Positions 25,797-34,417 are shown, counted from the stretch's first letter. The stretch is DNA of 64,000 nucleotides from Pelobacter propionicus DSM 2379 (GCF_000015045.1 NC_008609.1:186001-250000), one strand, 5' to 3'. Numbers and translations: made by a program. The notes: a model not told the origin generated them from the letters alone.

Positions 25797-26288
25797 ATGA
25801 ATTTTAATCTCTTCGGTGAACCGGTACCGCCGGTCACTAAACGAATCATGGTGCGCTCAATTGAGGCCCGCTACAGAAACGAAGTCGTGCGCGACGATGC
25901 TCCGGAATGGGTATCGATGCGCTTCACGAAACCAGAGCAGGTCTATGAGATGTTCCGGGATCTCCGGCGTGAGACGAAGGAGCATTTTGTGGTGTTGCAT
26001 CTCGACGGCAAGAACCGGATCGTCTGTTTTGACCGGGTCTCCATCGGTTCGCTCAACCAGGCCATCGTTCATCCCCGGGAGGTGTTCAAGACGGCATGCC
26101 TGTCGAATGCGGCAGCCATTCTGCTTGTTCACAACCATCCGACCGGAGATCCGAACCCCAGCAGCGAAGATATCGCCATCACCAAGCGTCTCAAGGAGAG
26201 CGGCGACATCCTCGGCATCCGGGTACTGGATCACATAATCGTCGGTGATGACGAGTTCCTGAGTTTTGTCGAGCGGGGACTTTTATAA
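25797..26288 (+). CDS. RadC-type JAMM (MPN) domain protein
   Basis: The 163-residue protein has the JAB1/MPN metal motif HNHPTGDPNPSSED near 120-133, preceded by VVLHLDGKNR and followed by LDHIIVGDDEF. It matches the short RadC form common on plasmids and phages, lacking the N-terminal helix-hairpin-helix of chromosomal RadC. It is predicted to be a metalloprotease-like or DNA-associated enzyme; the original repair role of RadC is disputed. GGAGGAGG precedes the start. Confidence 0.85.
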   Translation: MNFNLFGEPVPPVTKRIMVRSIEARYRNEVVRDDAPEWVSMRFTKPEQVYEMFRDLRRETKEHFVVLHLDGKNRIVCFDRVSIGSLNQAIVHPREVFKTACLSNAAAILLVHNHPTGDPNPSSEDIAITKRLKESGDILGIRVLDHIIVGDDEFLSFVERGLL

Positions 26289-26427
26289 ATAACGGGGGAG
26301 CGGCGCTCTAAGCGCCCTCCCTCGACTCTTCCCCCCGGCTCAAGAGGGTTCCTTAGAGCCACCGTTCCGGCGGTGGTTGTAGGGAGCCCTTTTGGGCCAC
26401 CAACAAAACATCAAGGGGGATAGAGTC
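26289..26427 (+). promoter_or_regulatory. multi-hairpin leader M
   Basis: At least three stems can form in 139 bases: GGGAGCGGCGC with GCGCCCTCCC (about 26295-26324), CCACCG/CGGTGG (about 26357-26375) and GGGAGCCC-TTTT-GGGC (about 26382-26396). The ribosome site AAGGGGGATAG precedes the ATG at 26428. It is the longest leader of the group and could also serve as the end of the radC transcript. Confidence 0.45.
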
Positions 26428-26565
26428 ATGTCAGTTCGAGCACGCATTAACGGTAGGGAGTTCACACTGAGTTGGGATGAGTTTGAGAAGGCTCTGCAGA
26501 GAAACAATCTTGCAGGAGGCGAATTCGAGGTTCTTGCCATTCTTTCGGGGGTGAAACCCTACTAG
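26428..26565 (+). CDS. small hypothetical protein, 45 aa
   Basis: The protein begins MSVRARINGR and ends GVKPY. A purine-rich AAGGGGGAT lies 8 bases before the ATG and a terminator hairpin follows 37 bases after the stop. This makes a compact one-gene unit or the last gene of the accessory run. No homology recognised. Confidence 0.5.
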   Translation: MSVRARINGREFTLSWDEFEKALQRNNLAGGEFEVLAILSGVKPY

Positions 26566-26601
26566 CATCTTCAGTCCGGATACCCGTCCGGTCTGGATAG
26601 A

Positions 26602-26626
26602 GGCGGCCCTAGTGGTCGCCTTTTAT
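26602..26626 (+). terminator. rho-independent terminator ending the accessory run
   Basis: A seven-base-pair stem GGCGGCC (26602-26608) with GGTCGCC (26614-26620), one G-T pair, is followed by TTTTATT. It separates the accessory genes from the Fic promoter. Confidence 0.7.
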
Positions 26627-26640
26627 TCGTTGATTCACAG

Positions 26641-26724
26641 AATAATCTTGCCGTAACAACACGCAATAATCTAGCCTTGACAACACACAATAATCTAGCT
26701 ATCGTGAATCACAATAATCTAGCT
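26641..26724 (+). repeat. four direct repeats with exact 24-bp period, fic promoter/operator
   Basis: AATAATCT(A/T)GC(C/T) occurs at 26641, 26665, 26689 and 26713, each start exactly 24 bases apart. A sigma-70 promoter is embedded: TTGACA at 26677-26682, 17-base spacer, TATCGT at 26700-26705. Copy 3 fills the spacer and copy 4 lies just downstream of the -10, so a bound regulator would block transcription of the Fic fusion gene. The AbiEi-like N terminus of that protein is the obvious candidate. Confidence 0.8.
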
Positions 26725-26741
26725 ATGGAAGAAGGAGTGCA

Positions 26742-28268
26742 ATGGCTACAACTCCGGCGCAACGCAGGCTTGCCGATGCTCTAACAGCCCTGAAGAGGTT
26801 GCAGGACGACGGTAAAACCGCCATAAAGTCGAGTGATCTGACACGAATGCAGCGGGAAAGTCTAGTCAAGAATGGCTTCCTGCGACCGATTGTCAAGGGA
26901 TGGTATATGCCCTGTCGGCCTGGCGAAGAGACCGGTGACAGTACACCCTGGTATGCTGCGATGCGTGACTTCATCCAGGGCTATTGCACCGAGCGGTTTG
27001 GAGAACAATGGTATGTGTCAGCTGAATACTCATTATTTCTGCATTCGGGAAAAACTATTACGCCGCAGCAGGTTGTGATCCATTCTCCGCTTGGACAAAA
27101 CGGCCTGTTGAAGCTGCCTGATAATTGCTCGATCCTGGACTACAAGGCAAAGGATTTTGTTCCTGCCGCTAAAATCCAGATGGTGGAGCGAATCCGTGTA
27201 CTGACACTTCCGGTGGCTCTTGTCCGTGTGCCGGAAGCGTTTTTTACAACCTATGCCCAGGATGCCCATATCGCACTTCATCAGTTGCGGGACGCGTCGG
27301 ATCTCAACAGGGAACTGCTTGAAGGTGGGCATAGCATTGTTGCCGGGCGCCTTGTCGGGGCTTTGCGGGCTTCGGGGCGTGAAGAATTGGCGGTTAATGT
27401 ACTGGCAACCATGAGAGCAGCAGGATATGTGGTCAACGAGACAAATCCATTCAGTGTAGCACCGCCGACTCTGGCATTCACCAGAGCGCAATCTCCCTAT
27501 GTTCTGCGGATGCGTTTAATGTGGCAAGCCATGCGAGAGACCGTTTCCGGCTGTTTTCCGCCTGAACCCGGCATCCCGTCTGACATTGAGAAGTTTATGG
27601 ACGCAGTTGAAGAAAACTACAAAACCGATGCTTATCATTCTCTCTCCATTGAGGGGTATCGAGTCACTCCGGAGTTAATTCAAAAGGTCGCCACCGGGGA
27701 CTGGAATCCGGACAGTAATGACTCTGACGCGGAAATGAAAAATGCCATGGCGGCACATGGTTACTGGCTCGCTCATAATGAAGTCAAAACTACGATCAGA
27801 AGCATTTTGACAGGGGCAAACCCAGGCGCTGTTTTCCGGCAGGATCACGCTTCATGGTATCGCAAACTTTTCTCACCCAATGTAGATGCTGGTTTTCTCA
27901 AGCCGGCGGATCTGGCTGGTTACAGGACTGACAAGGTTTTTATCAGGGGAGCAACCCATGTTCCACCTTCACAGGATGCAGTCCGCGACATGATGCCGGA
28001 ACTGTGCGACCTGCTGGAGGCTGAACCCAGCGCAGCAGTAAGAGCTGTTCTGGGACATTTTCTTTTTGTGTACATCCATCCGTATTTTGACGGCAATGGC
28101 AGACTGGGGCGGTTTCTGATGAATGCCATGCTGGCGTCTGGCGGGTATCCGTGGACAGTAATCCGAATTGAGCAGCGAAGTGATTACATGGCTGCCCTGG
28201 AAGCAGCGAGTTCGCTGGGAGAAATAAAACCTTTTGCGGAATTCATTGCCAGTTCAATGAACAGATAA
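26742..28268 (+). CDS. AbiEi-like DNA-binding domain fused to a Fic domain
   Basis: The 508-residue protein has an N-terminal region (about 1-220) that resembles AbiEi-type antitoxin/transcription-factor proteins (a helical HTH, then LVKNGFLRPIVKGWYM). The C-terminal Fic domain has the catalytic HPYFDGNGRLGRF near 446-458. Fic enzymes transfer AMP or other nucleotide groups to proteins. An inhibitory motif SLSIEG near 300-305 matches the Ser-x3-Glu-Gly helix that keeps Fic enzymes inactive. One chain thus combines a probable repressor, an intramolecular inhibitor and the enzyme. AAGGAG precedes the ATG, behind a 24-bp repeat operator. Confidence 0.75.
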   Translation: MATTPAQRRLADALTALKRLQDDGKTAIKSSDLTRMQRESLVKNGFLRPIVKGWYMPCRPGEETGDSTPWYAAMRDFIQGYCTERFGEQWYVSAEYSLFLHSGKTITPQQVVIHSPLGQNGLLKLPDNCSILDYKAKDFVPAAKIQMVERIRVLTLPVALVRVPEAFFTTYAQDAHIALHQLRDASDLNRELLEGGHSIVAGRLVGALRASGREELAVNVLATMRAAGYVVNETNPFSVAPPTLAFTRAQSPYVLRMRLMWQAMRETVSGCFPPEPGIPSDIEKFMDAVEENYKTDAYHSLSIEGYRVTPELIQKVATGDWNPDSNDSDAEMKNAMAAHGYWLAHNEVKTTIRSILTGANPGAVFRQDHASWYRKLFSPNVDAGFLKPADLAGYRTDKVFIRGATHVPPSQDAVRDMMPELCDLLEAEPSAAVRAVLGHFLFVYIHPYFDGNGRLGRFLMNAMLASGGYPWTVIRIEQRSDYMAALEAASSLGEIKPFAEFIASSMNR

Positions 28269-28685
28269 GTTGCCAATCCTGGGATAAAATTCTGATGGAT
28301 ACTTGAGGAACGGCACTGTCAAAACTGTCAGAAGAGCTTTTGGCGGTTTTGGCAGTGCCATGGCATAGAATCGTTGGAAAGTTTATTGATTTCATCTGTC
28401 ACTTGAAACCAACGATTATTATCCGTAATTACGCAAGATTAGAGGAATTGCCTTTAACATTGAATGGGAGTATTGATTCATGGGGGAAAAATCGAGCGGT
28501 TTGTCCCTCCTGCCACAAAAAATTTGTTCCACACAAAAAAAATCTGAAAAAACGACACCACCTGTCATGCGCATGGCTGATACTGGCACCATAAAGAGTG
28601 TATTGTTTTATCTGTTCAGGAGCACGCCACAAAGATTATGTTTTCTTGCAATCAATCACAACACACTTTGCATTAGGGTCCGGAT
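28269..28685. other. AT-rich intergenic region with a long inverted repeat
   Basis: A 14-bp inverted repeat (GGCACTGTCAAAAC at 28312-28325 with GTTTTGGCAGTGCC at 28346-28359, one G-T pair, 20-base loop) follows the fic gene. No T-run follows, so it is a weak terminator candidate or a protein site. The rest is AT-rich with poly-A tracts near 28500-28550; no coding sequence is supported. The promoter of the WYL gene probably lies here. Confidence 0.5.
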
Positions 28686-29591
28686 ATGACTACTGGTAAC
28701 CATGACACCCTCGTTTATCGACTGGCACAAATTCTGGTCAAGCTGAATCAGGGTGAAAAACTTGATCCTTTGACGCTTGCAGATGAGTTCGGCGTCAACC
28801 TGCGCACAATCCAGCGTGACCTGAACGTGAGGTTTGCCTATCTCCCCTTGCAAAAAACTGATGGACGTTATCATCTCGATCCAGCCTATCTTGGCAAACT
28901 CAGCACTCGTGACATTGAGCGGTTCGCCAGTCTGGCCGGAGTTCGTGGTTTATTCCCAACACTTTCCGACGACTTCCTTGGTGATATATTTGATAGCCGT
29001 ATGCAATCGGCGCTTCTGGTCAAAGGGCACAACTATGAAGACCTTGCCGGAAAGGAAGATGTTTTTCGCCATTTGGAGAGGGCCATTGTTGCTCGCTGCC
29101 ATATCTCTTTTGACTACGCAAAGGACGAAGGAATCAAATCCTACACCGTCGTCGCCCCGTTCAAGCTGATCAATAACAAGGGCATCTGGTATCTTGTTGC
29201 GCGTGACGGTGACAAACTCAAAACATTTTCGTTCGCCAGAATTGAACGGGTGGTTCAACTTGACTCCCGATTTGCTCATGAACCGGAAACTGACAGGATG
29301 CTGAAAGAGGAAGATGGTGTATGGCTTGGTGAGGAGAAAAAGGAGATAGTCCTCAAGATATCCCGTGACATTGCCAACTACTTCAAACGCCGGAAATTGA
29401 TTGCCAATCAAGTTATTGAAAAGGAGCTTGAAGACGGGGGCCTCATCGTCTCTGCAAAGGTTGGTCATGTAAATCAGGTGTTACCCATCGTTCGTTACTG
29501 GATTCCCCATATCCGCGTCATCAGTCCGGAGGGTTTGCAAGAGGAGATGGAAAAGGACTTACGGAATTACTTGGAGCGGACCGGTGGTTAA
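28686..29591 (+). CDS. WYL-domain transcriptional regulator
   Basis: The 301-residue protein has an N-terminal winged HTH (LADEFGVNLRTIQRDL near 36-51). The central WYL domain contains VVAPFKLINNKGIWYLVARD near 153-172 (Trp-Tyr-Leu visible). The C-terminal WCX-like extension ends the protein. WYL regulators sense ligands, often nucleic-acid derived, and are common at the edge of defence islands. It precedes the AT-rich membrane and zinc-ribbon gene group and may control it. Confidence 0.85.
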   Translation: MTTGNHDTLVYRLAQILVKLNQGEKLDPLTLADEFGVNLRTIQRDLNVRFAYLPLQKTDGRYHLDPAYLGKLSTRDIERFASLAGVRGLFPTLSDDFLGDIFDSRMQSALLVKGHNYEDLAGKEDVFRHLERAIVARCHISFDYAKDEGIKSYTVVAPFKLINNKGIWYLVARDGDKLKTFSFARIERVVQLDSRFAHEPETDRMLKEEDGVWLGEEKKEIVLKISRDIANYFKRRKLIANQVIEKELEDGGLIVSAKVGHVNQVLPIVRYWIPHIRVISPEGLQEEMEKDLRNYLERTGG

Positions 29592-29617
29592 CCGCTAAAC
29601 AAGGGAGGGCTAGTATC

Positions 29618-29893
29618 ATGAAAGTAATCGGGCTTTTGATCGTATTTTGCGGTGCCATCTGGGTGTTTTGCGACGCCAGAGCCAGAGAAAAGAGCATCTT
29701 TGTTGCGTTGATGTGGTCTTTTGGCACGTTGATATTTCTGGTGGTATTCCTTCCTCTATGGCTCATCACGAGGCCAAAGAAAAACAACCAAATTATGATT
29801 ACAGCTAAATCAAAACATTGTACTTCTTGTGGCAAGTCTTATGAGGGAACACCATCTTTTTGCACAAATTGTGGCAAATCACTGAGTAATTGA
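29618..29893 (+). CDS. two-helix membrane protein with C-terminal zinc ribbon
   Basis: The 91-residue protein has hydrophobic helices at about 3-19 and 28-50, a basic stretch, then CTSCGKSYEG and CTNCGKSL, a four-Cys zinc ribbon facing the cytoplasm if the termini are inside. AAGGGAGG precedes the ATG. It is 26 bases after the WYL gene. Partner or target unknown. Confidence 0.65.
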   Translation: MKVIGLLIVFCGAIWVFCDARAREKSIFVALMWSFGTLIFLVVFLPLWLITRPKKNNQIMITAKSKHCTSCGKSYEGTPSFCTNCGKSLSN

Positions 29894-29973
29894 AACTTTT
29901 ATAAAACGAAGAACCGGATTGATACCTGTAGATTAATAATGAACACAACCTATTTAAAAGAGGAGATTTCAAA

Positions 29974-30903
29974 ATGGCTATGATCAAATGTGCAAATTGT
30001 GGCAAAGACGTTCCAGCACCAGCTAACTTTTGTTGTGATTGCGGGACCACACTTGCAATCTTAAGCGTGAACCCAGAAAATTCGACATCTCAAGCCAGTG
30101 GAAAAATTGGAGACCTGAATGGGGATGGTAAGATTGATTGGGAAGACTTCAAAATTGCATTATCAAAATCCAAAAAGTACGCATCCGACAAAGTCAATGA
30201 TGTCGTGTCATTAGCGCAGGACAAAATGAAATCTGCTCAGGAAAAAGATGCTGCTGCAGTAGAAGAGCTTGTCAAAACCTTTGAGAAGGATGTGCAGATC
30301 GAAAGGTCAGAGTCACAGGTTAACCGTGAAAAATTTCAGTCGGCGCTGACAAGTACGATCGACGTTAAGTTTGCAGAAATCATGGTTTCCAAGAAGGAGA
30401 CTGAGGCGTATCTTACCTATGTTGATGCGCAGATTTTGACCGCTAAAGTGCGTGGTATCTTCAAAAATGTATTGAGTGTTACCCCGCCACAAGTTGAAGC
30501 TGCCTGTCTGTTGAGCGAGACAATTCTTGCCCCCTCAACTAAGGATAAAGAGAACAATATAAAAGCCGCAATCGGCATTGCAGGCGGAACAGCAGGAATT
30601 GGCATCGTTATTGGTGCTATCGGGTCGGCTTTAGGTTGGGGGGCGGGCATTATAGCGACTCTTGGTGCATGGTTTGTAGGTACTTCAATTGCCGGGCCAA
30701 TTGGCTGGGGTGCTGCGGGTCTTTCCCTGGCAGTAATTGCCGGTTATTTCGCATCAACAAGTAATCAACAGACTGACACTGAAAGATTTTTACGAGTTTT
30801 GAAGAGTTCGATAGTTCGTGCTGTTGATGCCATCTGGCTGCAATACGAAACCGAGCTTTCCCGTGTGGTTACTCAAGCAGATAATGACGATGAAAAGAAG
30901 TAA
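29974..30903 (+). CDS. zinc-ribbon / EF-hand-like / glycine-rich membrane protein
   Basis: The 309-residue protein has an N-terminal zinc ribbon (CANCGKD, CCDCGTT). A dockerin or EF-hand-like calcium loop DLNGDGKIDWEDF lies near 49-61, followed by a long charged helical region. The glycine/alanine-rich hydrophobic block at about 200-262 resembles a membrane-inserting hairpin. The combination suggests a sensor coupled to a membrane effector, but no family is recognised. The region is visibly AT-richer than the transfer genes, suggesting separate acquisition. RBS is GAGGAGA. Confidence 0.6.
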   Translation: MAMIKCANCGKDVPAPANFCCDCGTTLAILSVNPENSTSQASGKIGDLNGDGKIDWEDFKIALSKSKKYASDKVNDVVSLAQDKMKSAQEKDAAAVEELVKTFEKDVQIERSESQVNREKFQSALTSTIDVKFAEIMVSKKETEAYLTYVDAQILTAKVRGIFKNVLSVTPPQVEAACLLSETILAPSTKDKENNIKAAIGIAGGTAGIGIVIGAIGSALGWGAGIIATLGAWFVGTSIAGPIGWGAAGLSLAVIAGYFASTSNQQTDTERFLRVLKSSIVRAVDAIWLQYETELSRVVTQADNDDEKK

Positions 30904-30939
30904 TCGGGCACGACTCTATATCTGCTGAGGTCAGAGAAA

Positions 30940-32112
30940 ATGGATAATTCAGAACAACTATTGATGGGAGGTACCGCAATCATTGTTCCGGGACAAATGG
31001 CATACATAAAATTGCCCGCCGAAGTGATCCGGAATTACGTTGACAGTAGGTTCCCGATGCTGGCGAAATGTCCTGATGCTGATTTTATCAGAGGGTATGA
31101 TCATCGATGGATTGGTGGGCATGATCTATTTGTGGACGTTCCACGAACAATGATGGACAGCGGACCGCTTAGCGCCCTCAAGCAAACCGGTCACATCCTG
31201 GCAACGGATTTTCCTACAAAAGCCGGTATACCATTTCCTGGACTGTCTGGTTCGGGATTTGGCCAGTGGCTTGTTGATGCTGGCATCCCAAAAGGATTTT
31301 TAAGTATTCACTGGGCGGATGGGTGTTTGGGATTCCTTTCTATTGCCGAAGGTTCTTCGGACCTGCTTCAGGCAATACACGGGACTCTCGTGATGAATGC
31401 AGATACATTCTTTGATACCTTTGTTGAAGGTGGGATTGAGATCGCACTTGCTGTAGCAGCAAGATCGGCGTGGACTCTTGCAGCATTTAATCCGGTTTTC
31501 GCAGTGGTGGGAGCTGTCGAGAATATTATTGCAGGCATAATTTCTGCCTATCATACGTTCTCAGTATACATTGATCCTTTAACTTTTTTCGGCAGTGCCG
31601 GCACGTCAGCACTAATAGGTTTTGGATTGTCGTATGGCCTTGCGAAAGAATCATTGAGCGATGCGACACTAGATGGGCTTCGGTCAGGTGCAGTCGGTGC
31701 ATTCTTTTCGTTGTCACCAGTGTTCGGATATGGAGCACTAGCCGGCTTTGTTGCTTATAAGTTGGGTGGGAAGCTTGCAAAAATGCACAACACTTCGCTG
31801 CGGGTACTGTTGAAGATTGATGAAAATGCTTACGATCAATTACTTGAAGAAATGTGTAGAGGGAATATTCACCTGGGAGAGTTATTAAGCCGAGCGGAGA
31901 TTAATATATCGTTAGTGGACAATTCGGTTGTTCTTCCAACTCAATCTGACATTTTCGACGATAAAACACAAATATTGCCTGAGAGTATGCCTTTACTTGA
32001 TTCAGACGTGAGAACTATTCCTGTAAAGAATGAGTATTTTGCTGTAAGGTCGAGAATTCTTTCAGACGACAGCCGGATTCTCTCTGATTGGTATCGAAAT
32101 GCTTTGGCTTAA
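30940..32112 (+). CDS. hypothetical membrane protein, 390 aa
   Basis: The protein has a soluble N-terminal domain (1-150, with several Gly/Pro turns and Trp residues), several hydrophobic helices between about 165 and 285, and a soluble acidic C terminus with repeated SRILSD motifs near the end. It follows the zinc-ribbon membrane protein gene by 36 bases and has the same AT-rich composition. No family recognised; a pore or membrane-anchored effector is conceivable from the layout. Confidence 0.55.
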   Translation: MDNSEQLLMGGTAIIVPGQMAYIKLPAEVIRNYVDSRFPMLAKCPDADFIRGYDHRWIGGHDLFVDVPRTMMDSGPLSALKQTGHILATDFPTKAGIPFPGLSGSGFGQWLVDAGIPKGFLSIHWADGCLGFLSIAEGSSDLLQAIHGTLVMNADTFFDTFVEGGIEIALAVAARSAWTLAAFNPVFAVVGAVENIIAGIISAYHTFSVYIDPLTFFGSAGTSALIGFGLSYGLAKESLSDATLDGLRSGAVGAFFSLSPVFGYGALAGFVAYKLGGKLAKMHNTSLRVLLKIDENAYDQLLEEMCRGNIHLGELLSRAEINISLVDNSVVLPTQSDIFDDKTQILPESMPLLDSDVRTIPVKNEYFAVRSRILSDDSRILSDWYRNALA

Positions 32113-32142
32113 CTAAATTTACACTTGAGAGGAGTTGCATCT

Positions 32143-32688
32143 ATGAAGGTATTTTTTGTTTTGGTAATAGCTTTTACCCTTACAGGTTGTGCAAATTTCG
32201 CAACTGGCCGCTACTCAATATCAACTGACAATGCTGTTGCGCTTCGCTCCTTAAGTGGAACACAAGTAAACGTCGGTAATTTTACGGATAAAGAAAATAT
32301 TTCAGAAATCGCTTGCCACTTTCATGGCCCTGTTACGACACTGGATGGTGAAACGTTTGCTAGTTTTATCCAGAAAGCTTTCACAGATGAACTAAAGATG
32401 GCAGGTATTTATTCGAAGACAGCACCGGTAACAATTACTGGTAGATTAGATCGTATTGATTACTCAACTGCTTTTGGCAGCGAGTGGGAGCTGATGCTTA
32501 CGCTAAATGCTTCAACTGGAAAATCAGTAACTGTCTCAGAAAATTATAAGTATACGGGTTCGGTTTTTGCCGCTCCAGGTGGTGAATGCGTTCAGGCTGC
32601 TTTAGCGTTTGTACCTGCTGTTCAAAATCTTATTGGAAAGATAATTGAACAGTTACCAGTACTTAACGCTAACAAGCCAAATTCATAA
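32143..32688 (+). CDS. lipoprotein, 181 aa
   Basis: The start at 32143 follows GAGAGGAG. The signal peptide ends in a lipobox LTGC near residue 16. The rest is a beta-rich domain, repeated as VNVGNFT, then VTITGRLDRIDY, then WELMLTLNAS. This is suggestive of the LptE/TolB-N-like or YajG-like lipoprotein class that assists envelope assembly. It ends the AT-rich group. Role in the group unknown. Confidence 0.65.
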   Translation: MKVFFVLVIAFTLTGCANFATGRYSISTDNAVALRSLSGTQVNVGNFTDKENISEIACHFHGPVTTLDGETFASFIQKAFTDELKMAGIYSKTAPVTITGRLDRIDYSTAFGSEWELMLTLNASTGKSVTVSENYKYTGSVFAAPGGECVQAALAFVPAVQNLIGKIIEQLPVLNANKPNS

Positions 32689-32705
32689 GATAATCAGGAA
32701 ATATT

Positions 32706-33341
32706 ATGAAGAGATGGTTACAGGAAGTCCCAGAACTTGCATCTCATCCGGTACTTGCAAAGGTGTATTCGGCACGTAAGAAAAGCGTCATCTATCCAGC
32801 ACCTGAAAAAGTTTATTGTGCGTTGCAACTTACTGACTTTGATCGAGTGAGGGTGGTACTCTTCGGACAGGACCCATACCATGGAGCAGGGCAAGCACAA
32901 GGACTTGCTTTCTCGGTTCCCGATGGGCTGAAGGTGCCTCCTTCGCTGCGTAACATCCACAAAGAACTCGACAGGGATCTTGGTGTGACTTGCAACAGAT
33001 CAAGCGATTTGTCCCACTGGGCAAAGCAAGGGGTGTTATTATTGAATACTGTTCTGACGGTGGAGGCAGGCAAGGCCAGAAGCCATCAAGGATGGGGTTG
33101 GGAAGAAGTTACTGATGCAATTATTCGTTCCTTGAATGTCCGCCGGGAGCATTTGGTCTTTCTCCTCTGGGGGAATGATGCGAAGAAGAAAATTTCCCTC
33201 ATCGATATTGGGCGACACACCGTACTTTCTACTTCACATCCCTCCGGTTTTTCTGCTTACCGAGGATTCTTCGGCTGCGGACATTTCTCTCAAGTGAATA
33301 AGACACTCGTCGGTTTGGGGCAAGAGCCGATTTGCTGGTAG
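32706..33341 (+). CDS. ung: uracil-DNA glycosylase, family 1
   Basis: The 211-residue enzyme has the catalytic water-activating motif GQDPYHG near 57-63, uracil-recognition LLLNTVLTVE and the DNA-intercalation loop HPSGFSA, where most family members have HPSPLSA. It removes uracil from DNA. Length is slightly short but all key motifs are present. It starts a group of nucleotide- or DNA-related genes. Confidence 0.92.
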   Translation: MKRWLQEVPELASHPVLAKVYSARKKSVIYPAPEKVYCALQLTDFDRVRVVLFGQDPYHGAGQAQGLAFSVPDGLKVPPSLRNIHKELDRDLGVTCNRSSDLSHWAKQGVLLLNTVLTVEAGKARSHQGWGWEEVTDAIIRSLNVRREHLVFLLWGNDAKKKISLIDIGRHTVLSTSHPSGFSAYRGFFGCGHFSQVNKTLVGLGQEPICW

Positions 33342-33446
33342 CATAAACTCAAAAATTTGATGGTGAAAACAGCATCGAATTACGTGTTGACCTTATCGTG
33401 CGGTAAGGGTTGTCGTCCACCGACTTGACCTTGCAGGTAATGCCAC

Positions 33447-33926
33447 ATGAAATTGACGTTGGAAAAAATCGTATCCGGCGGCCAGACCGGCGCCGATCGT
33501 GCCGGGCTTGATGCCGCCATGAAAGTCGGTCTCCCTGTCGGTGGCTATTGTCCCAAGGGGCGCCTGGCTGAAGACGGTACGGTGCCAGACCACTATCCAC
33601 TCACTGAAATGACCAGGGGAGGCTACTCCGCCCGTACTGAACGTAACGTCATAGAATCTGACGGAACCCTGATTTTCAATATTGGCAAGCTGTCCGGGGG
33701 AACCCGGTTAACTCTTGAATGTGCCCGAAAGCACAACAAGCCTCATTTGGTTATCCAGTTAGATGCAGCCAGACCCAATGCGGCAACACTTGCGGAATGG
33801 CTCGACCAGAACAATATCCGGGTGCTGAACATCGCTGGCCCGCGGGAGAGCAAAACTCCCGGAGTGCATCAGATGGCAAGTCGCTTCTTGGATGAGTTTT
33901 TCCATAGTAGTGGCATGGAACCATGA
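33447..33926 (+). CDS. putative molybdenum-carrier/SLOG-like protein
   Basis: The 159-residue Rossmann-like protein has a nucleotide-binding N terminus IVSGGQTGADRAGLDAA and a GGYCPKGRLAEDG motif. It matches proteins annotated as putative molybdenum carriers, which belong to the SLOG superfamily of nucleotide or NAD-derivative binders. SLOG proteins often serve as ligand sensors in defence systems. The stop overlaps the start of the HD gene, so they are coupled. Confidence 0.75.
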   Translation: MKLTLEKIVSGGQTGADRAGLDAAMKVGLPVGGYCPKGRLAEDGTVPDHYPLTEMTRGGYSARTERNVIESDGTLIFNIGKLSGGTRLTLECARKHNKPHLVIQLDAARPNAATLAEWLDQNNIRVLNIAGPRESKTPGVHQMASRFLDEFFHSSGMEP

Positions 33927-34417
33927 TCATAAACGCTCCCCAGTTCCTTTCGCTTGTCAGAAAGAATCTACGCGTGTCTATTGATGGGATTCACGGGATT
34001 CGCCACTGGGAGAGGGTTTATCGAATCGGCAGCGTTTTATCGAATCGGACCGGGGCAGATCTTCAGGTTGTGCAGGCATTCGCTTGGGTCCATGATGCTC
34101 GCCGCTACACAGACGGCAGTGATCCGGGGCACGGGAAAAGGGGGGCAATCTTTGCCCGTCAGATAAACGATCAATTCTTGCATCTTACTCATGACCAATT
34201 GAATATACTGTGCATTGCCTGCACAAGCCATTCAGGCGGAGATACAACAGAAGACCCAACTGTCGGAACTTGCTGGGATGCTGATCGGCTTGACCTGGCG
34301 CGTCTTTCAATCGAACCTGATGTGGGGATGCTGTCAACAGTCGCTGCACGTGACGAAGAGTTCATATGCTGGGCATGCAGTTTATCAGCGGAAGAAACTG
34401 AATCGCGCTATCTCTGA
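33923..34417 (+). CDS. HD-superfamily phosphohydrolase-like protein
   Basis: The 164-residue protein has an HD metal site: HGIRHWERV near 24, WVHDARRYTD near 54 with His-Asp, and HG following. The late Asp in DADRLDLAR completes the site. HD enzymes hydrolyse nucleotides or second messengers. It is coupled by an ATGA overlap to the SLOG-like gene, so the pair may sense and degrade a nucleotide. Confidence 0.75.
   Translation: MIINAPQFLSLVRKNLRVSIDGIHGIRHWERVYRIGSVLSNRTGADLQVVQAFAWVHDARRYTDGSDPGHGKRGAIFARQINDQFLHLTHDQLNILCIACTSHSGGDTTEDPTVGTCWDADRLDLARLSIEPDVGMLSTVAARDEEFICWACSLSAEETESRYL

Noticed and set aside
26641-26724. Short CRISPR-like array
   Set aside because: Only four units with 24-bp period, no unique spacers of usual length, no cas genes, and a promoter embedded; an operator array explains it better.
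26641-26724. Replication iterons
   Set aside because: The spacing is iteron-like but no replication initiator gene lies nearby and the repeats overlap the fic promoter.
28340-28594. Plus-strand open frame of 84 codons after fic
   Set aside because: No ribosome site, overlaps the inverted repeat at 28312-28359, and the translation has no protein-like pattern.
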